Shown: positions 8,119 through 17,268 of the stretch, piece by piece
Layout of the letters: every line of letters starts with the position of its first letter
Position numbering within the stretch: position 1 is the stretch's first letter
Assembly (NCBI GenBank): GCA_002720095.2
Contig: PBGP02000001.1
Coordinates: 1 to 36,405, forward strand
Reading direction: 5' to 3'
Length of the DNA stretch: 36,405 nt
Source: Methanobacteriota archaeon
GTDB taxonomy: Archaea; Thermoplasmatota; Poseidoniia; Poseidoniales; Poseidoniaceae
Notes under the pieces: model-generated
The model's database searches: none
Told to the model about the DNA's origin: nothing
Seen by the model: the letters and a program-made list of their open reading frames with translations, nothing else
Program-made: the position numbers and the translations under genes

Positions 8119-8754
8119 TTGAATACTTTCGTGATTGGAATACTTTGGTTCGTCTTGGGGTGCATTATAGGGCATATTATCCCTAGAGTTCCAATATTAT
8201 TTTTTACAAGATCGAAATCACAGAATTTTATGTTTCCTCCTCATCCAGAGCCAATTTCTATTAATCATGACTTACTAGCGAGGATTTTAAATTTAAGAAA
8301 ATTATATTGGATGTCTATATTTTTCACATTTCCAGCATTATTTTTCGGTTGGATTATGATTACTTGGGCAGACTCTGCTATGGGTTTTGGTCTATTTCTA
8401 GCCAGTGGATGGACAATAGTCTCAAGATTGTTACCTGACAGTACGGGAAATAAATACTTGTATCCTTATTCTCTCAATCTTATTTTTGATTTGAATTTAT
8501 TAATTAATAGCAGGAGATTGAAAGATGTACTGGTTGATGAGGATGTAGAAATTGATACAACTCTAATTTGCTGTAAATTGATTAATCCGTTATGGGAGGT
8601 TGGAAATGTGAGGTGTTCTAACTGTAATCGAATTTTATTGGATCACCCCAGACCAGATTTGGGTAGAGTTAGAGAAGAAGGCTTCATAAAAGGTTTAGCG
8701 CGTGTTTTGATTTTGGATGGAAGGCCTTTATTGTCTCTTAAGGATAAAGAATAA
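8119..8754 (+). CDS. Uncharacterised membrane protein with zinc-ribbon-like tail
   Basis: I do not recognise this family. With a TTG start at 8119 it has 211 residues; this start is preferred because GGGAGATGAG lies just upstream, though TTG at 8104, touching the aminotransferase stop, is possible. An N-terminal hydrophobic helix (about 3-25) is followed by two more (one near WMSIFFTFPALFFGWIMI, one near MGFGLFLASGWTIV). The C-terminal third is soluble and has four cysteines in CC...CSNC spacing, which could bind zinc. The near-overlap suggests co-transcription with the aminotransferase, but no functional link can be drawn. Confidence 0.65.
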   Translation: MNTFVIGILWFVLGCIIGHIIPRVPILFFTRSKSQNFMFPPHPEPISINHDLLARILNLRKLYWMSIFFTFPALFFGWIMITWADSAMGFGLFLASGWTIVSRLLPDSTGNKYLYPYSLNLIFDLNLLINSRRLKDVLVDEDVEIDTTLICCKLINPLWEVGNVRCSNCNRILLDHPRPDLGRVREEGFIKGLARVLILDGRPLLSLKDKE

Positions 8755-8779
8755 TTTATTTTAAAACTCAATAATGAAT

Positions 8780-9754
8780 CTACCATTCATCCAATAGGTC
8801 CTTAACTTCTGGGATAGGTTCGGGTTTATCCGGCCTAATCCAGTCATCATCAACTTTAAGCCACTGTGGAAGGCCTTTGTTGGCTCCACCCAAAACTGTT
8901 AGTGTAGTGAAAGCTGCTAACGGAAGTACGGATAGTGCTGTCATTAAATCTAAGAATGAATTTTGTGGTACTGTTGCCCCTCCCATTAAGCCTACAATAA
9001 AATCTTGCTCTGCCGTAATATCAATGCTACTTCCGAGTAAACCGACAACTAGTACTGTTGCCAATCTACCTAACATCCATAAAACAAGAATAGGGAAGAA
9101 AATTGATAGTTTTGTCATTGAAACCAGCCATCTTCGAGCAAAAGTTGCGAAAGTAATAAATTTTGAGGCTACCTTCGGGAAAATTCTTAATGAGATTATC
9201 AAAACAATGAGATAGCAAATAACTACTAATTCCAATAGTTGGCCATTATTTGCCCAAGGTAATAATAACATAAGAATTATCCATGGAATTACGACTACTG
9301 CGAATTGAAATGGAATCGCTAATAGTTGTAGACCCCCAAAAATTGCAATAATGCTTTTCCCATCCCCGTGTTGATCAGAAATTAACTTAATCATTTGTCC
9401 GTAGGGGGAATTTTTATGTTGTAATTTTGCTCTAGATATTAAATCTGCATCTCTTGGTTTATTCGACAATTTCAATGTTGAGAGCCATCCACCTCTCTTA
9501 ACAACAGGGTTTGGAGAAAAACCTCCTACAATTAAAGCTAATGATAACGCTGTAATCCCAGAATAGAATGAAGCACCAATTATCCATCTGAATAAATCTT
9601 CTCTAATTTCAACAGAAAAAACAAACTCTGGATCGAATTGAATGGTAAAATCGAACATGTATGTGATGGTAAATGCTGCGATGGGAGTAAAAACAATTTG
9701 ACCAATCGCAACCAAAGTTAACCAAATTCTTGGAAGTAGGTTTTTCGTTCCCAC
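8780..9754 (-). CDS. Uncharacterised multi-pass membrane protein
   Basis: 324 residues beginning with GTG. Four to six hydrophobic segments are visible: near the N-terminus (WLTLVAIGQIVFTPIAAFTI), around residues 55-80, two close together near 140-190, one near 210-235 and one near 270-290. A basic, soluble loop of ~50 residues separates the second and third. The arrangement loosely recalls Yip1-type membrane proteins, but no diagnostic motif is present and I leave it unassigned. It converges on the preceding gene and is divergent from the large surface protein. Confidence 0.65.
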   Translation of the reverse strand: MGTKNLLPRIWLTLVAIGQIVFTPIAAFTITYMFDFTIQFDPEFVFSVEIREDLFRWIIGASFYSGITALSLALIVGGFSPNPVVKRGGWLSTLKLSNKPRDADLISRAKLQHKNSPYGQMIKLISDQHGDGKSIIAIFGGLQLLAIPFQFAVVVIPWIILMLLLPWANNGQLLELVVICYLIVLIISLRIFPKVASKFITFATFARRWLVSMTKLSIFFPILVLWMLGRLATVLVVGLLGSSIDITAEQDFIVGLMGGATVPQNSFLDLMTALSVLPLAAFTTLTVLGGANKGLPQWLKVDDDWIRPDKPEPIPEVKDLLDEW

Positions 9755-9890
9755 AATACAATACTAACAGTAATACATTTTTGCTTTTTACTTTCTTCCA
9801 ATGAAATAATGTCAATTAAAGTAATTGATTTTGTACTCGGATTCTTAGAATTGTTTTGTTAATCAAACTTTTTACCTTCCTCCCTCTGGG

Positions 9891-12800
9891 ATGTACATGA
9901 CAGTCTTAGGCAAGCGCGTATTAACATTATTAGTTATTAGTGCTTTTATTTCATCATACCCATTGATTATAGCATCAGACGAATTAAAGATTTCACCCAC
10001 TCCATCAGATGTTTCTGGAAGAGTAACAGTGGATTATCTTGTTGAGTCTGTAAAATTTGGCAATTCTTCATATCCAGCCGAAAATTGGACTCAACCAGAC
10101 AAATCAGTAAGTAATTTTCTTATTCGTGGCGTGGAAGTAGAAATTGATATTACTATTCTCCAAAATGCAGGTTCATTAGGGCAATTTTCTACTGCGCTAG
10201 TCACTATTGAGGCATTTCATCCCATTGGTTATCTTGAGTGGAGTGATTCATACACTGAAACTATGACTAGAGGAATGAGAAATACAACTACTGTGAAGTG
10301 GACCCCAGAATCTGCTCATAGCGAACTTAATAATGGCAATTTAATTGGTGGGTATGACATCAGAATTACAATCTCTACCTCTTCGATTGATTCAGATGCC
10401 GATGAATCAAATAATATTTTACAGGTAAAGATGCCAGTAGCAGTTTGGAGAGATTCTTTAGATGACGACAATGATTTTTCATCATATTTCTCTATGCGCG
10501 CCTACCAATATTCCAAGAATACTGCTGATGGACCTGGATCTGTTGGTAAAGGAGCATGGCAGTTAGAAGAAGGTACTGGATTAGAAGGTACTGCAAGTTA
10601 TAGACACTCTACTCCAGGTAATAATTACCCAGGTAATGCGTTTGACAGATTAGTATGGGGTTTTGCTACAGATGGACAATCTGGATGTGGGGAGGTTCTA
10701 GGAGTCAGAAGTTCTGTAGAAGATCCTTATGATGCTGATGGGTCATATTTTTGGCCGTGGTGTAGAGCAAAATTAGACGGAAGTCAATTTGTTTCACTAG
10801 ATATTTCAACAAATGCATGGGGTACACTTGGAGCTGGAGATATGGTAGGCTTAGAACTTTGGAGAGCAGGAGCAGGTAATACTCAATCGCTAGTTAAAGA
10901 AATTTTGGGTATAAGCACATCAGACTCTGAATGGACAAAGGTTCATTGGAAAGTTTCGGATGAAGAAATGAATAAACTGGAATGGCACTTGGGGTTCATT
11001 TTTGAAAGCGACAATTCAATTGCAACGTCTGGTTATCATGTGGATGATTTTGTGATTTTCGCTGTTGAAAATGTTTCTAGATTTACGTTGGATGTCGATT
11101 GTAAAGAATTCGGATCCAATGAGTATCCTGATCTAGGTTTCAGCGTTATTCCAGACGATCCCAATCCTCCAGGAATGGAATGTCACGTAAACAATAACGG
11201 ATACAGAGACGCGCAAGTAAGTGTAATCAGTGAAAATAATAATGAATCATGGTTTGAACCTAGAATTGACCATAGTTTATCTCAAACATATGGTTCACAA
11301 GTTTTTGTAATTATCCCGCCAGATGAAACAGCTATTTTTTGGATTAATCAATCAATTATCCCCTCGGCGGAGGTAACCAATCCAAATGATATTACGTTAT
11401 TCAACATCTCAATAATTGGTTCTTTCAATAATGAGGAGTATTATTTCACATCGATTCCAGTTTCAGTTGGTTATCATGACAATGCAAGAATTTGGTCAGA
11501 TGCTTCAAACCCAGCTTTTTATTTATTCCCTGGGGAATCATCTCTAGTAGACGTTCAAGTCACTAATACGGGAAATAAAAACGGTAAGTTCCAACTTACT
11601 GGAGCATTCCCAAATGAAAGACCTCAGTGGTTACCTTGGTTATCTTTATCATTTAAAGATCAATTCGGTAATGATTTACCTAAGGATAACAATGGATTTC
11701 AGTCAATTGAATTGACTAAAGGTCAATCAGCGGATTTAAGTTTAGAGTTGACAGCTCCTCTTGAAACGTATCCTGGTGAATTTAGTCTCGAATTACAGGT
11801 AAATGGAATAGAAGGTACTTCCACTCAAGCTACGTATCCATTATCCGTGGAAGTAAGAACAAAATTCGATTTACTAATGAACACAGAAAATCAAAATATT
11901 AGCTCACCCGCAGATGGTGTTCAAGAATTAATACCTGTAACGTTGATTAACAATGGTAATACTGAAGAGATATTTAATTTTGAATTATTGGGAGAAAGAT
12001 ACCTCTTGGGTGCGACACTATCTTCCGATCAGTCTCAACCTCTTTCTGCTTATGGCCTGGATTCATCTGGAGTGAACATTATTCTCCCGATGACTGAGGG
12101 AATTACACCTGGAGATTACACACTAATCTTAACTGCAACATCTATTAAAGATCAGACATTCAAGGAAGAATTGTATTTTGTGATTACTATAGAGGGTACA
12201 CGAAAGGTTGAAGTTGAAAGTAGAGATTTAACTGAGCAAAGTTATAGAGGTGGGCAATCTCCTGAATCAATAAATATTCAAATAAATAACACTGGGAATA
12301 CAGAAGATAAATTTGAAATTGAATTAGAAAAAATTCTGGGAATGAATGCATACATAGATACTATCGGAATGGACGGAGTTATCACTCCATTAATTCAGCC
12401 AGGTTCTTCATTCAATGTCACTATTTCATTCACATTCGATACACTTGCAGAAGGTGATTTTAACTTAGGAATAACAGCCAGAAGTGCCTTCAACGAGAAT
12501 GTAATTTCTACTGGAAAAATTAAATTCTATGTAGGAAGCGTAGGTAGACTCGAATTATTACTAAATAGCGAGAACTTAGAAATAGATTTAAGTGCGGAGG
12601 AATCTGGTAAATCTTACATTTTAAGAGTTGATGATGATGGAGACTATGATTTCAATATTCAGATTTTCAATCGATTCTATGAAGATCAAGATGTTAGAAT
12701 TGATTTTGACGATCAGGTTTCATCTAGCTATTTCAGAATAAAAATTGATGAATATACAACAGCTTTTAACATAGAGGAAAATAATAATGATAAAGTTGCA

Positions 12801-13307
12801 TTAAAAATTACAGTTCCTAAATCCACTTTACTTTCTTTGCCTTCTGATAGCTATCAAGTTAACTTGACGATCTGGGTTGAATCAGATTATGATGTTGTAC
12901 CCTTAGTACTCAAAGTCGAATTGATGAGGGAGTCTTTAGTTGATAAACAGGGCGAAGATAATTCTTCAGATTTATCTAATAAGATTTTCAATGGAATATC
13001 AATTGTTTTGCTAATCGGAATACTGGGAGTATTATTGCTAATTTTCTGGAGAGAATATTCCAAGAATGATGAAGAAGACCTTGATAAAAATTTATCTCCA
13101 GGAGTTAATTATCTAGAGACTGAAACTACTACCTCAACTTTGCAGAATAATATTTCATCTGAATTAAGTTATGAAGATTTGACCCAACATCTTCCACAGC
13201 CCGACTTGTCTGGTGCACCTCCTGTACCGGAGACAGGTTTACCTGATGGATGGACATTTGAACAATGGCAGCATTACGGTCAACAGTGGTTAAATCAACA
13301 AAAATAG
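9891..13307 (+). CDS. Large secreted, membrane-anchored protein with Ig-like repeats
   Basis: 1138 residues with an N-terminal signal peptide (about 8-29). An N-terminal beta domain (~40-180) is followed by a jelly-roll-like domain (~190-400) with Cys pairs. Several Ig-like/CARDB-type repeats follow, marked by N(T/N)GN motifs (TNTGNKNGKF, NNGNTEEIF, NNTGNTEDKF). One transmembrane helix spans about 1032-1053. The ~85-residue cytoplasmic tail ends in LPDGWTFEQWQHYGQQWL, a Trp-rich end. Such arrangements are typical of archaeal surface proteins that bind or present substrates; no catalytic motif is visible. Spacing of ATG at 9891 versus 9897 does not change the signal peptide. T/C-rich sequence precedes the start. 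Confidence 0.8.
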   Translation: MYMTVLGKRVLTLLVISAFISSYPLIIASDELKISPTPSDVSGRVTVDYLVESVKFGNSSYPAENWTQPDKSVSNFLIRGVEVEIDITILQNAGSLGQFSTALVTIEAFHPIGYLEWSDSYTETMTRGMRNTTTVKWTPESAHSELNNGNLIGGYDIRITISTSSIDSDADESNNILQVKMPVAVWRDSLDDDNDFSSYFSMRAYQYSKNTADGPGSVGKGAWQLEEGTGLEGTASYRHSTPGNNYPGNAFDRLVWGFATDGQSGCGEVLGVRSSVEDPYDADGSYFWPWCRAKLDGSQFVSLDISTNAWGTLGAGDMVGLELWRAGAGNTQSLVKEILGISTSDSEWTKVHWKVSDEEMNKLEWHLGFIFESDNSIATSGYHVDDFVIFAVENVSRFTLDVDCKEFGSNEYPDLGFSVIPDDPNPPGMECHVNNNGYRDAQVSVISENNNESWFEPRIDHSLSQTYGSQVFVIIPPDETAIFWINQSIIPSAEVTNPNDITLFNISIIGSFNNEEYYFTSIPVSVGYHDNARIWSDASNPAFYLFPGESSLVDVQVTNTGNKNGKFQLTGAFPNERPQWLPWLSLSFKDQFGNDLPKDNNGFQSIELTKGQSADLSLELTAPLETYPGEFSLELQVNGIEGTSTQATYPLSVEVRTKFDLLMNTENQNISSPADGVQELIPVTLINNGNTEEIFNFELLGERYLLGATLSSDQSQPLSAYGLDSSGVNIILPMTEGITPGDYTLILTATSIKDQTFKEELYFVITIEGTRKVEVESRDLTEQSYRGGQSPESINIQINNTGNTEDKFEIELEKILGMNAYIDTIGMDGVITPLIQPGSSFNVTISFTFDTLAEGDFNLGITARSAFNENVISTGKIKFYVGSVGRLELLLNSENLEIDLSAEESGKSYILRVDDDGDYDFNIQIFNRFYEDQDVRIDFDDQVSSSYFRIKIDEYTTAFNIEENNNDKVALKITVPKSTLLSLPSDSYQVNLTIWVESDYDVVPLVLKVELMRESLVDKQGEDNSSDLSNKIFNGISIVLLIGILGVLLLIFWREYSKNDEEDLDKNLSPGVNYLETETTTSTLQNNISSELSYEDLTQHLPQPDLSGAPPVPETGLPDGWTFEQWQHYGQQWLNQQK

Positions 13308-13387
13308 ATTGAGTTTCCAACCGTTGCGTTAAAATGAATTGACGTTTCGCCTACCAGTAAGCGATAGTAATAAGCAAGGTGATAATT

Positions 13388-15016
13388 ATGAATTCAGGGG
13401 GACAAGGACAAGGACAAGCACCAATATTTATTTTGAAAGAAGGGACATCTCAAACTCGAGGTAAGACTGCTCAAAGCAATAATATTGCTGCAGCAAAAGC
13501 TGTGGCTAACTCAGTTAGAAGCACTCTAGGACCCAAAGGAATGGATAAAATGCTTGTAGATTCAATGGGCGATGTTGTGATTACTAACGACGGAGCTACA
13601 ATCCTAAAAGAAATGGATATTGAACATCCTGCCGCAAAAATGATCATTGAAGTAGCTAAAACTCAAGAGCAGCATTGTTACGATGGAACTACAACAGCAG
13701 TTGTTTTGGCAGGGGAATTATTGAAACGTAGTGAAGATTTGATAGAGCAAAATGTTCATCCAACCGTGATTTGTGAAGGATTTAGATTAGCAGCAGAGAA
13801 AGCAATGAATATTTTATCTGAGCATGGGATTGATGTAAACTCTGAACAATCTAAGATGTTAAATGAAGTTGCTAAAACAGCATTAACAGGAAAAAGTGCT
13901 GGAGCCGTTAGAGAATTTCTTGCGGACATCTGTGTAAGAGCTGTTATTTGCGTAGGCGGCGAAGATGATGGCGAACGTTACGTTGACCTGGATGACATAA
14001 AGGTTCAGAAGAAACAAGGTGGTTCAATAAGAGATTCAACCTTGATTGATGGCATTTTATTAGATAAGGAACGGGTACATTCTGGAATGCCAAGAAGTGT
14101 AAATAATGCTTCTATTGCTTTGATTAATTCAGCTATTGAAGTTAAAAAAACAGAAGTAGATGCAAAGATCCAGATTACTAATCCAAATCAATTGGCTTCA
14201 TTTTTAGATGAAGAAGAGAGTTACATTAAGGGGCTTGTCGAAAAAATTATGTCAAGTGGTGCAAATGTTGTAGTTTGTCAGAAAGGAATTGATGATTTAG
14301 CACAACATTATATGGCTAAATCTGGAATTTTTGCTGTTAGAAGAGCCAAGAAGAGTGATATGGAAGCATTATCTAAGGCTACTGGTGCTTCAATTATGAC
14401 AAATATTGATGATTTAAATCCTGACGAACTAGGACACGCACAAAAGGTCGAAGAGAAAAAAATAGGGGATTCAGACATGGTTTTTATCACTGGTTGTGAA
14501 TCGGCTAAATCTGTGAGTGTTTTACTGAGAGGAGGAACTGAACATGTTGTAGATGAAATTCGCAGGGCATTTGATGATGCCGTGGGAGTAGTTAGCGTTG
14601 CTTGGGAAGACGGAACAGTACTCACTGGTGGGGGATCTGTTCTTGCAGCACTTTCTAGAGACTTAAGAAATTATGCGGAAGGAGTCGGAGGTAGAGAACA
14701 AATGGCTATCGAGGCTTTCGCAGGGGCTCTAGAAGTGATTCCCAGAACATTAGCAGAGAATGCAGGATTAGACCCAGTTAATACAATAATCGATCTGAGA
14801 AAAGCTCATGCAGAAGGAAAAAGTACCTACGGAGTAAATGTTTATGAAGGCGGAGTTAAAGATATGCTGGCGGCTAATGTTGTAGAACCACAAAGAGTTG
14901 TAGAACAAGCAATCCAATCTGCTACTGAAACTGCAACAATGATTTTGAGAATAGATGATGTGATTTCCGCAAAATCAGCCTCTGGTGGGGATATGGACGG
15001 AATGATGGGTTATTGA
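13388..15016 (+). CDS. thsA: Thermosome subunit (group II chaperonin)
   Basis: 542 residues, family-typical. It forms the double-ring ATP-driven protein-folding chamber of the archaeal cytosol. Visible are [13 protein letters not shown] and [11 protein letters not shown] (equatorial ATP site), [12 protein letters not shown] (intermediate/apical boundary), the DDAVGVV and GGGSVLAAL region, and a Gly/Met-rich C-terminal tail ([10 protein letters not shown]) that points into the chamber. The start is ATG 13388 because AGGTGAT (13377-13383) is placed correctly; GTG at 13379 would overlap that site. The normal GDGTTT nucleotide motif reads YDGTTT (98-103), a Gly-to-Tyr change; the aspartate is kept. 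Confidence 0.96.
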   Translation: MNSGGQGQGQAPIFILKEGTSQTRGKTAQSNNIAAAKAVANSVRSTLGPKGMDKMLVDSMGDVVITNDGATILKEMDIEHPAAKMIIEVAKTQEQHCYDGTTTAVVLAGELLKRSEDLIEQNVHPTVICEGFRLAAEKAMNILSEHGIDVNSEQSKMLNEVAKTALTGKSAGAVREFLADICVRAVICVGGEDDGERYVDLDDIKVQKKQGGSIRDSTLIDGILLDKERVHSGMPRSVNNASIALINSAIEVKKTEVDAKIQITNPNQLASFLDEEESYIKGLVEKIMSSGANVVVCQKGIDDLAQHYMAKSGIFAVRRAKKSDMEALSKATGASIMTNIDDLNPDELGHAQKVEEKKIGDSDMVFITGCESAKSVSVLLRGGTEHVVDEIRRAFDDAVGVVSVAWEDGTVLTGGGSVLAALSRDLRNYAEGVGGREQMAIEAFAGALEVIPRTLAENAGLDPVNTIIDLRKAHAEGKSTYGVNVYEGGVKDMLAANVVEPQRVVEQAIQSATETATMILRIDDVISAKSASGGDMDGMMGY

Positions 15017-15083
15017 TTGGCTAATTCAATCATTCGGAACCAAATCATGTTGGCGTTAGGTTCAAGAATCCCGTTAATTTGGG

Positions 15084-15100
15084 GTTACTTGTTCAGTAAC
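15084..15100 (+). promoter_or_regulatory. Inverted repeat upstream of the flavodoxin fusion gene
   Basis: GTTACT-TGTTC-AGTAAC is a perfect six-base inverted repeat ending 17 bases before the ATG at 15118. It could be a regulator-binding site or a leader hairpin; it overlaps the place where RNA polymerase would start or clear the promoter. The ribosome binding site GGTGAT follows at about 15109-15114. Confidence 0.35.
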
Positions 15101-15117
15101 AACTGGACGGTGATATA

Positions 15118-17259
15118 ATGTCTCGCCCCTTGTTAATTTTATTTGGAACACAATCCGGAAATTCCGAAGATTTAGCGTCTCAATTAGCTAAATCAGCAAC
15201 ATCTCATAACCTAACTCCAACGGTATTAGACATGGATGCAGCAACAGTAGAACAGATGGCTTCTTCGGAGAGAGTTCTTATCATTTGCAGCACTTGGGGT
15301 GAGGGTGAAATGCCAGATTCTGCTGAAGCATTATGGGATTCGGCTAGTAAAGACGATGCTCCAAGAATGGAAAATACTCATTTTTCTGTTTGCGCTCTGG
15401 GAGATACAAGTTACGAGCTTTTCTGCCAATCTGGAAAGGATTGGGATAACAGATTGGAAGAACTAGGTGCGAAAAGAATTTTCCCAAGGAAAGATTGTGA
15501 TGTTGACTTTGATGAACCTTATACAGAGTGGGCCAATGGTGCACTTCCTGCTATTTCTGCTGTTGGAGGATCAGTATCAGTTGTCCAAGAATCCGAAAAA
15601 GTTGAAAAAATCGAAGATAAGCCTGAGTTAGTTTCGTCAGCTTCTTCCTCACGAATAGATGAAATTATGTCAGAGGGAGATAGAAAACTCGTAATACTGT
15701 TTGGTAGTCAGTCAGGAAATTCAGAGGATTTGGCATTTAGGACAAAATCTAAAGCATCACAGTTTGGCTTAAATGCAGAGGTTTTTGACATGGAAGGTTA
15801 CGATTTAAATTCGCTGTCTGACACTTCTAGATTATTGGTCATCTGTAGTACCTGGGGTGAAGGAGACATGCCAGATTCAGCTGAAGCGTTGTGGCAAATG
15901 GCAAACTCGGAAAATAGACCTAAATTGAGTAAAACCCATTTTTCAGTATGTGCCTTGGGAGATACGAGTTACGAACTATTTTGCCAATCAGGAAAAGATT
16001 GGGACAGAATTATAGAGGAAATGGGGGGTAGCAGAATTCAAGATAGAGTTGATTGTGACGTAGATTTCGATCCACCATATGAGTCTTGGGTCACTCCAGC
16101 TCTTGCTAATTTAGCTTCAGTAGATAGTAGTGGAACACATCATCAAGAATTAGTTACAGTGTTTATAGAATCACTAATTGGTGGTGATGAAAAAACTGAC
16201 ATTGATTTAGATAGTCCTGTAATTCAGCGAGATCCTATTCAGATTTCATTTGAAATTTTTAGATTTAATCCAGAATCAATGGAAAATGGTTGGGATACAT
16301 TGGAGTGCAGAATGCCAGGACATTTTTCTATATCTGATGCATTAAACAAGATTAGAAATGAAGTTGATCCAACACTTTCATTCAGAGCACATGGGCCTCT
16401 ATCAGGAGTCTCAATTAACGGAGCTGTAATTAGAGCAGATATTACAAGATTAGAAGATTTAGCAAATTTATGTGGTAACCATTTGAAAATAGAACCACTC
16501 CCAGGTTGCCAGGTCATCAGAGATCTAGTTGTCAGTACCAAAAAATATGATACCCACAGAATCAATTCGAAACCTTGGATGATTCCAGCTACAAGGACAG
16601 GGGTGAAAACTGTTTCTGGAACCGTTATAGGAGTGATGGAAATGACAGAATCATTGGAAATACATGAATTAGGTGACATTAACAGTCCTCAATTATTGCA
16701 AAGCTTTTCCGATACTTTACCTTATGATTCAGATTATCGTGGTCCCGCAATAATTATCCATGCTTGGAAAAGAATTCAAGATAGCAGACTTTCAGATAAA
16801 GCAAGACAATCACTGATTGATTTACTTCAAGATGAGGGAGGAATTTGGAATGAATCCGATTCAGGAGTGTTCAATAGGCATGGAGACCTTGGAGTTAAGA
16901 TAGCTAGCTTGTTTAATGAATGTCGTAGTGAACTAATTAGGAAAAAGGGTTTTTCAGGAAAACATGGTAGATTAGTTAAGTGGTATGGATTGTCGGTAAA
17001 GTGGTCAGGAAAAGTAAATGAAACCACATTATATCGTCAAGTCTTAGGACCATTGGGGTTAATTTCAAATCTTTTCTCTGGAGTTTCAATGAGAATGATG
17101 TTTGGTTTTACTAGAACTGGTTCAAAACCATTCAGAAGTCTACTCCCCTTGGTCGCACCACCAGCAGGTATAGGAAAAATGGCACCCATGATAAATTCTA
17201 AAGTAGAATCACACCATGAAGTAGTGAATTTGTTTAATAGGTTAGATAAAAGATTTTGA
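15118..17259 (+). CDS. Twin flavodoxin-SdhB-like fusion lacking Fe-S cysteines
   Basis: 713 residues. Two flavodoxin domains lie in tandem (about 1-150 and 188-335), each with an FMN phosphate loop (TQSGNSED, SQSGNSED), STWGEG(E/D)MPDSAEALW and LGDTSYELFCQSGKDWD. They are of the diflavin-reductase/MioC type and closely alike. Residues ~374-480 follow the plan of the succinate dehydrogenase iron-sulfur subunit (FRFNPE, DALNKIRNEVDPTLSFR, IEPLPGCQVIRDLVV), and ~540-610 resemble its C-terminal helical domain (GPAIIIHAWKRIQDSR, GIW). The [2Fe-2S] loop expected at ~424-441 reads RAHGPLSGVSINGAV, with no cysteine, and the clusters of the second domain also lack their CxxC motifs. Probably an FMN electron carrier docked to a degenerate SdhB scaffold. 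Forms a unit with the next gene. Confidence 0.8.
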   Translation: MSRPLLILFGTQSGNSEDLASQLAKSATSHNLTPTVLDMDAATVEQMASSERVLIICSTWGEGEMPDSAEALWDSASKDDAPRMENTHFSVCALGDTSYELFCQSGKDWDNRLEELGAKRIFPRKDCDVDFDEPYTEWANGALPAISAVGGSVSVVQESEKVEKIEDKPELVSSASSSRIDEIMSEGDRKLVILFGSQSGNSEDLAFRTKSKASQFGLNAEVFDMEGYDLNSLSDTSRLLVICSTWGEGDMPDSAEALWQMANSENRPKLSKTHFSVCALGDTSYELFCQSGKDWDRIIEEMGGSRIQDRVDCDVDFDPPYESWVTPALANLASVDSSGTHHQELVTVFIESLIGGDEKTDIDLDSPVIQRDPIQISFEIFRFNPESMENGWDTLECRMPGHFSISDALNKIRNEVDPTLSFRAHGPLSGVSINGAVIRADITRLEDLANLCGNHLKIEPLPGCQVIRDLVVSTKKYDTHRINSKPWMIPATRTGVKTVSGTVIGVMEMTESLEIHELGDINSPQLLQSFSDTLPYDSDYRGPAIIIHAWKRIQDSRLSDKARQSLIDLLQDEGGIWNESDSGVFNRHGDLGVKIASLFNECRSELIRKKGFSGKHGRLVKWYGLSVKWSGKVNETTLYRQVLGPLGLISNLFSGVSMRMMFGFTRTGSKPFRSLLPLVAPPAGIGKMAPMINSKVESHHEVVNLFNRLDKRF

Positions 17260-17268
17260 GTGATATTA

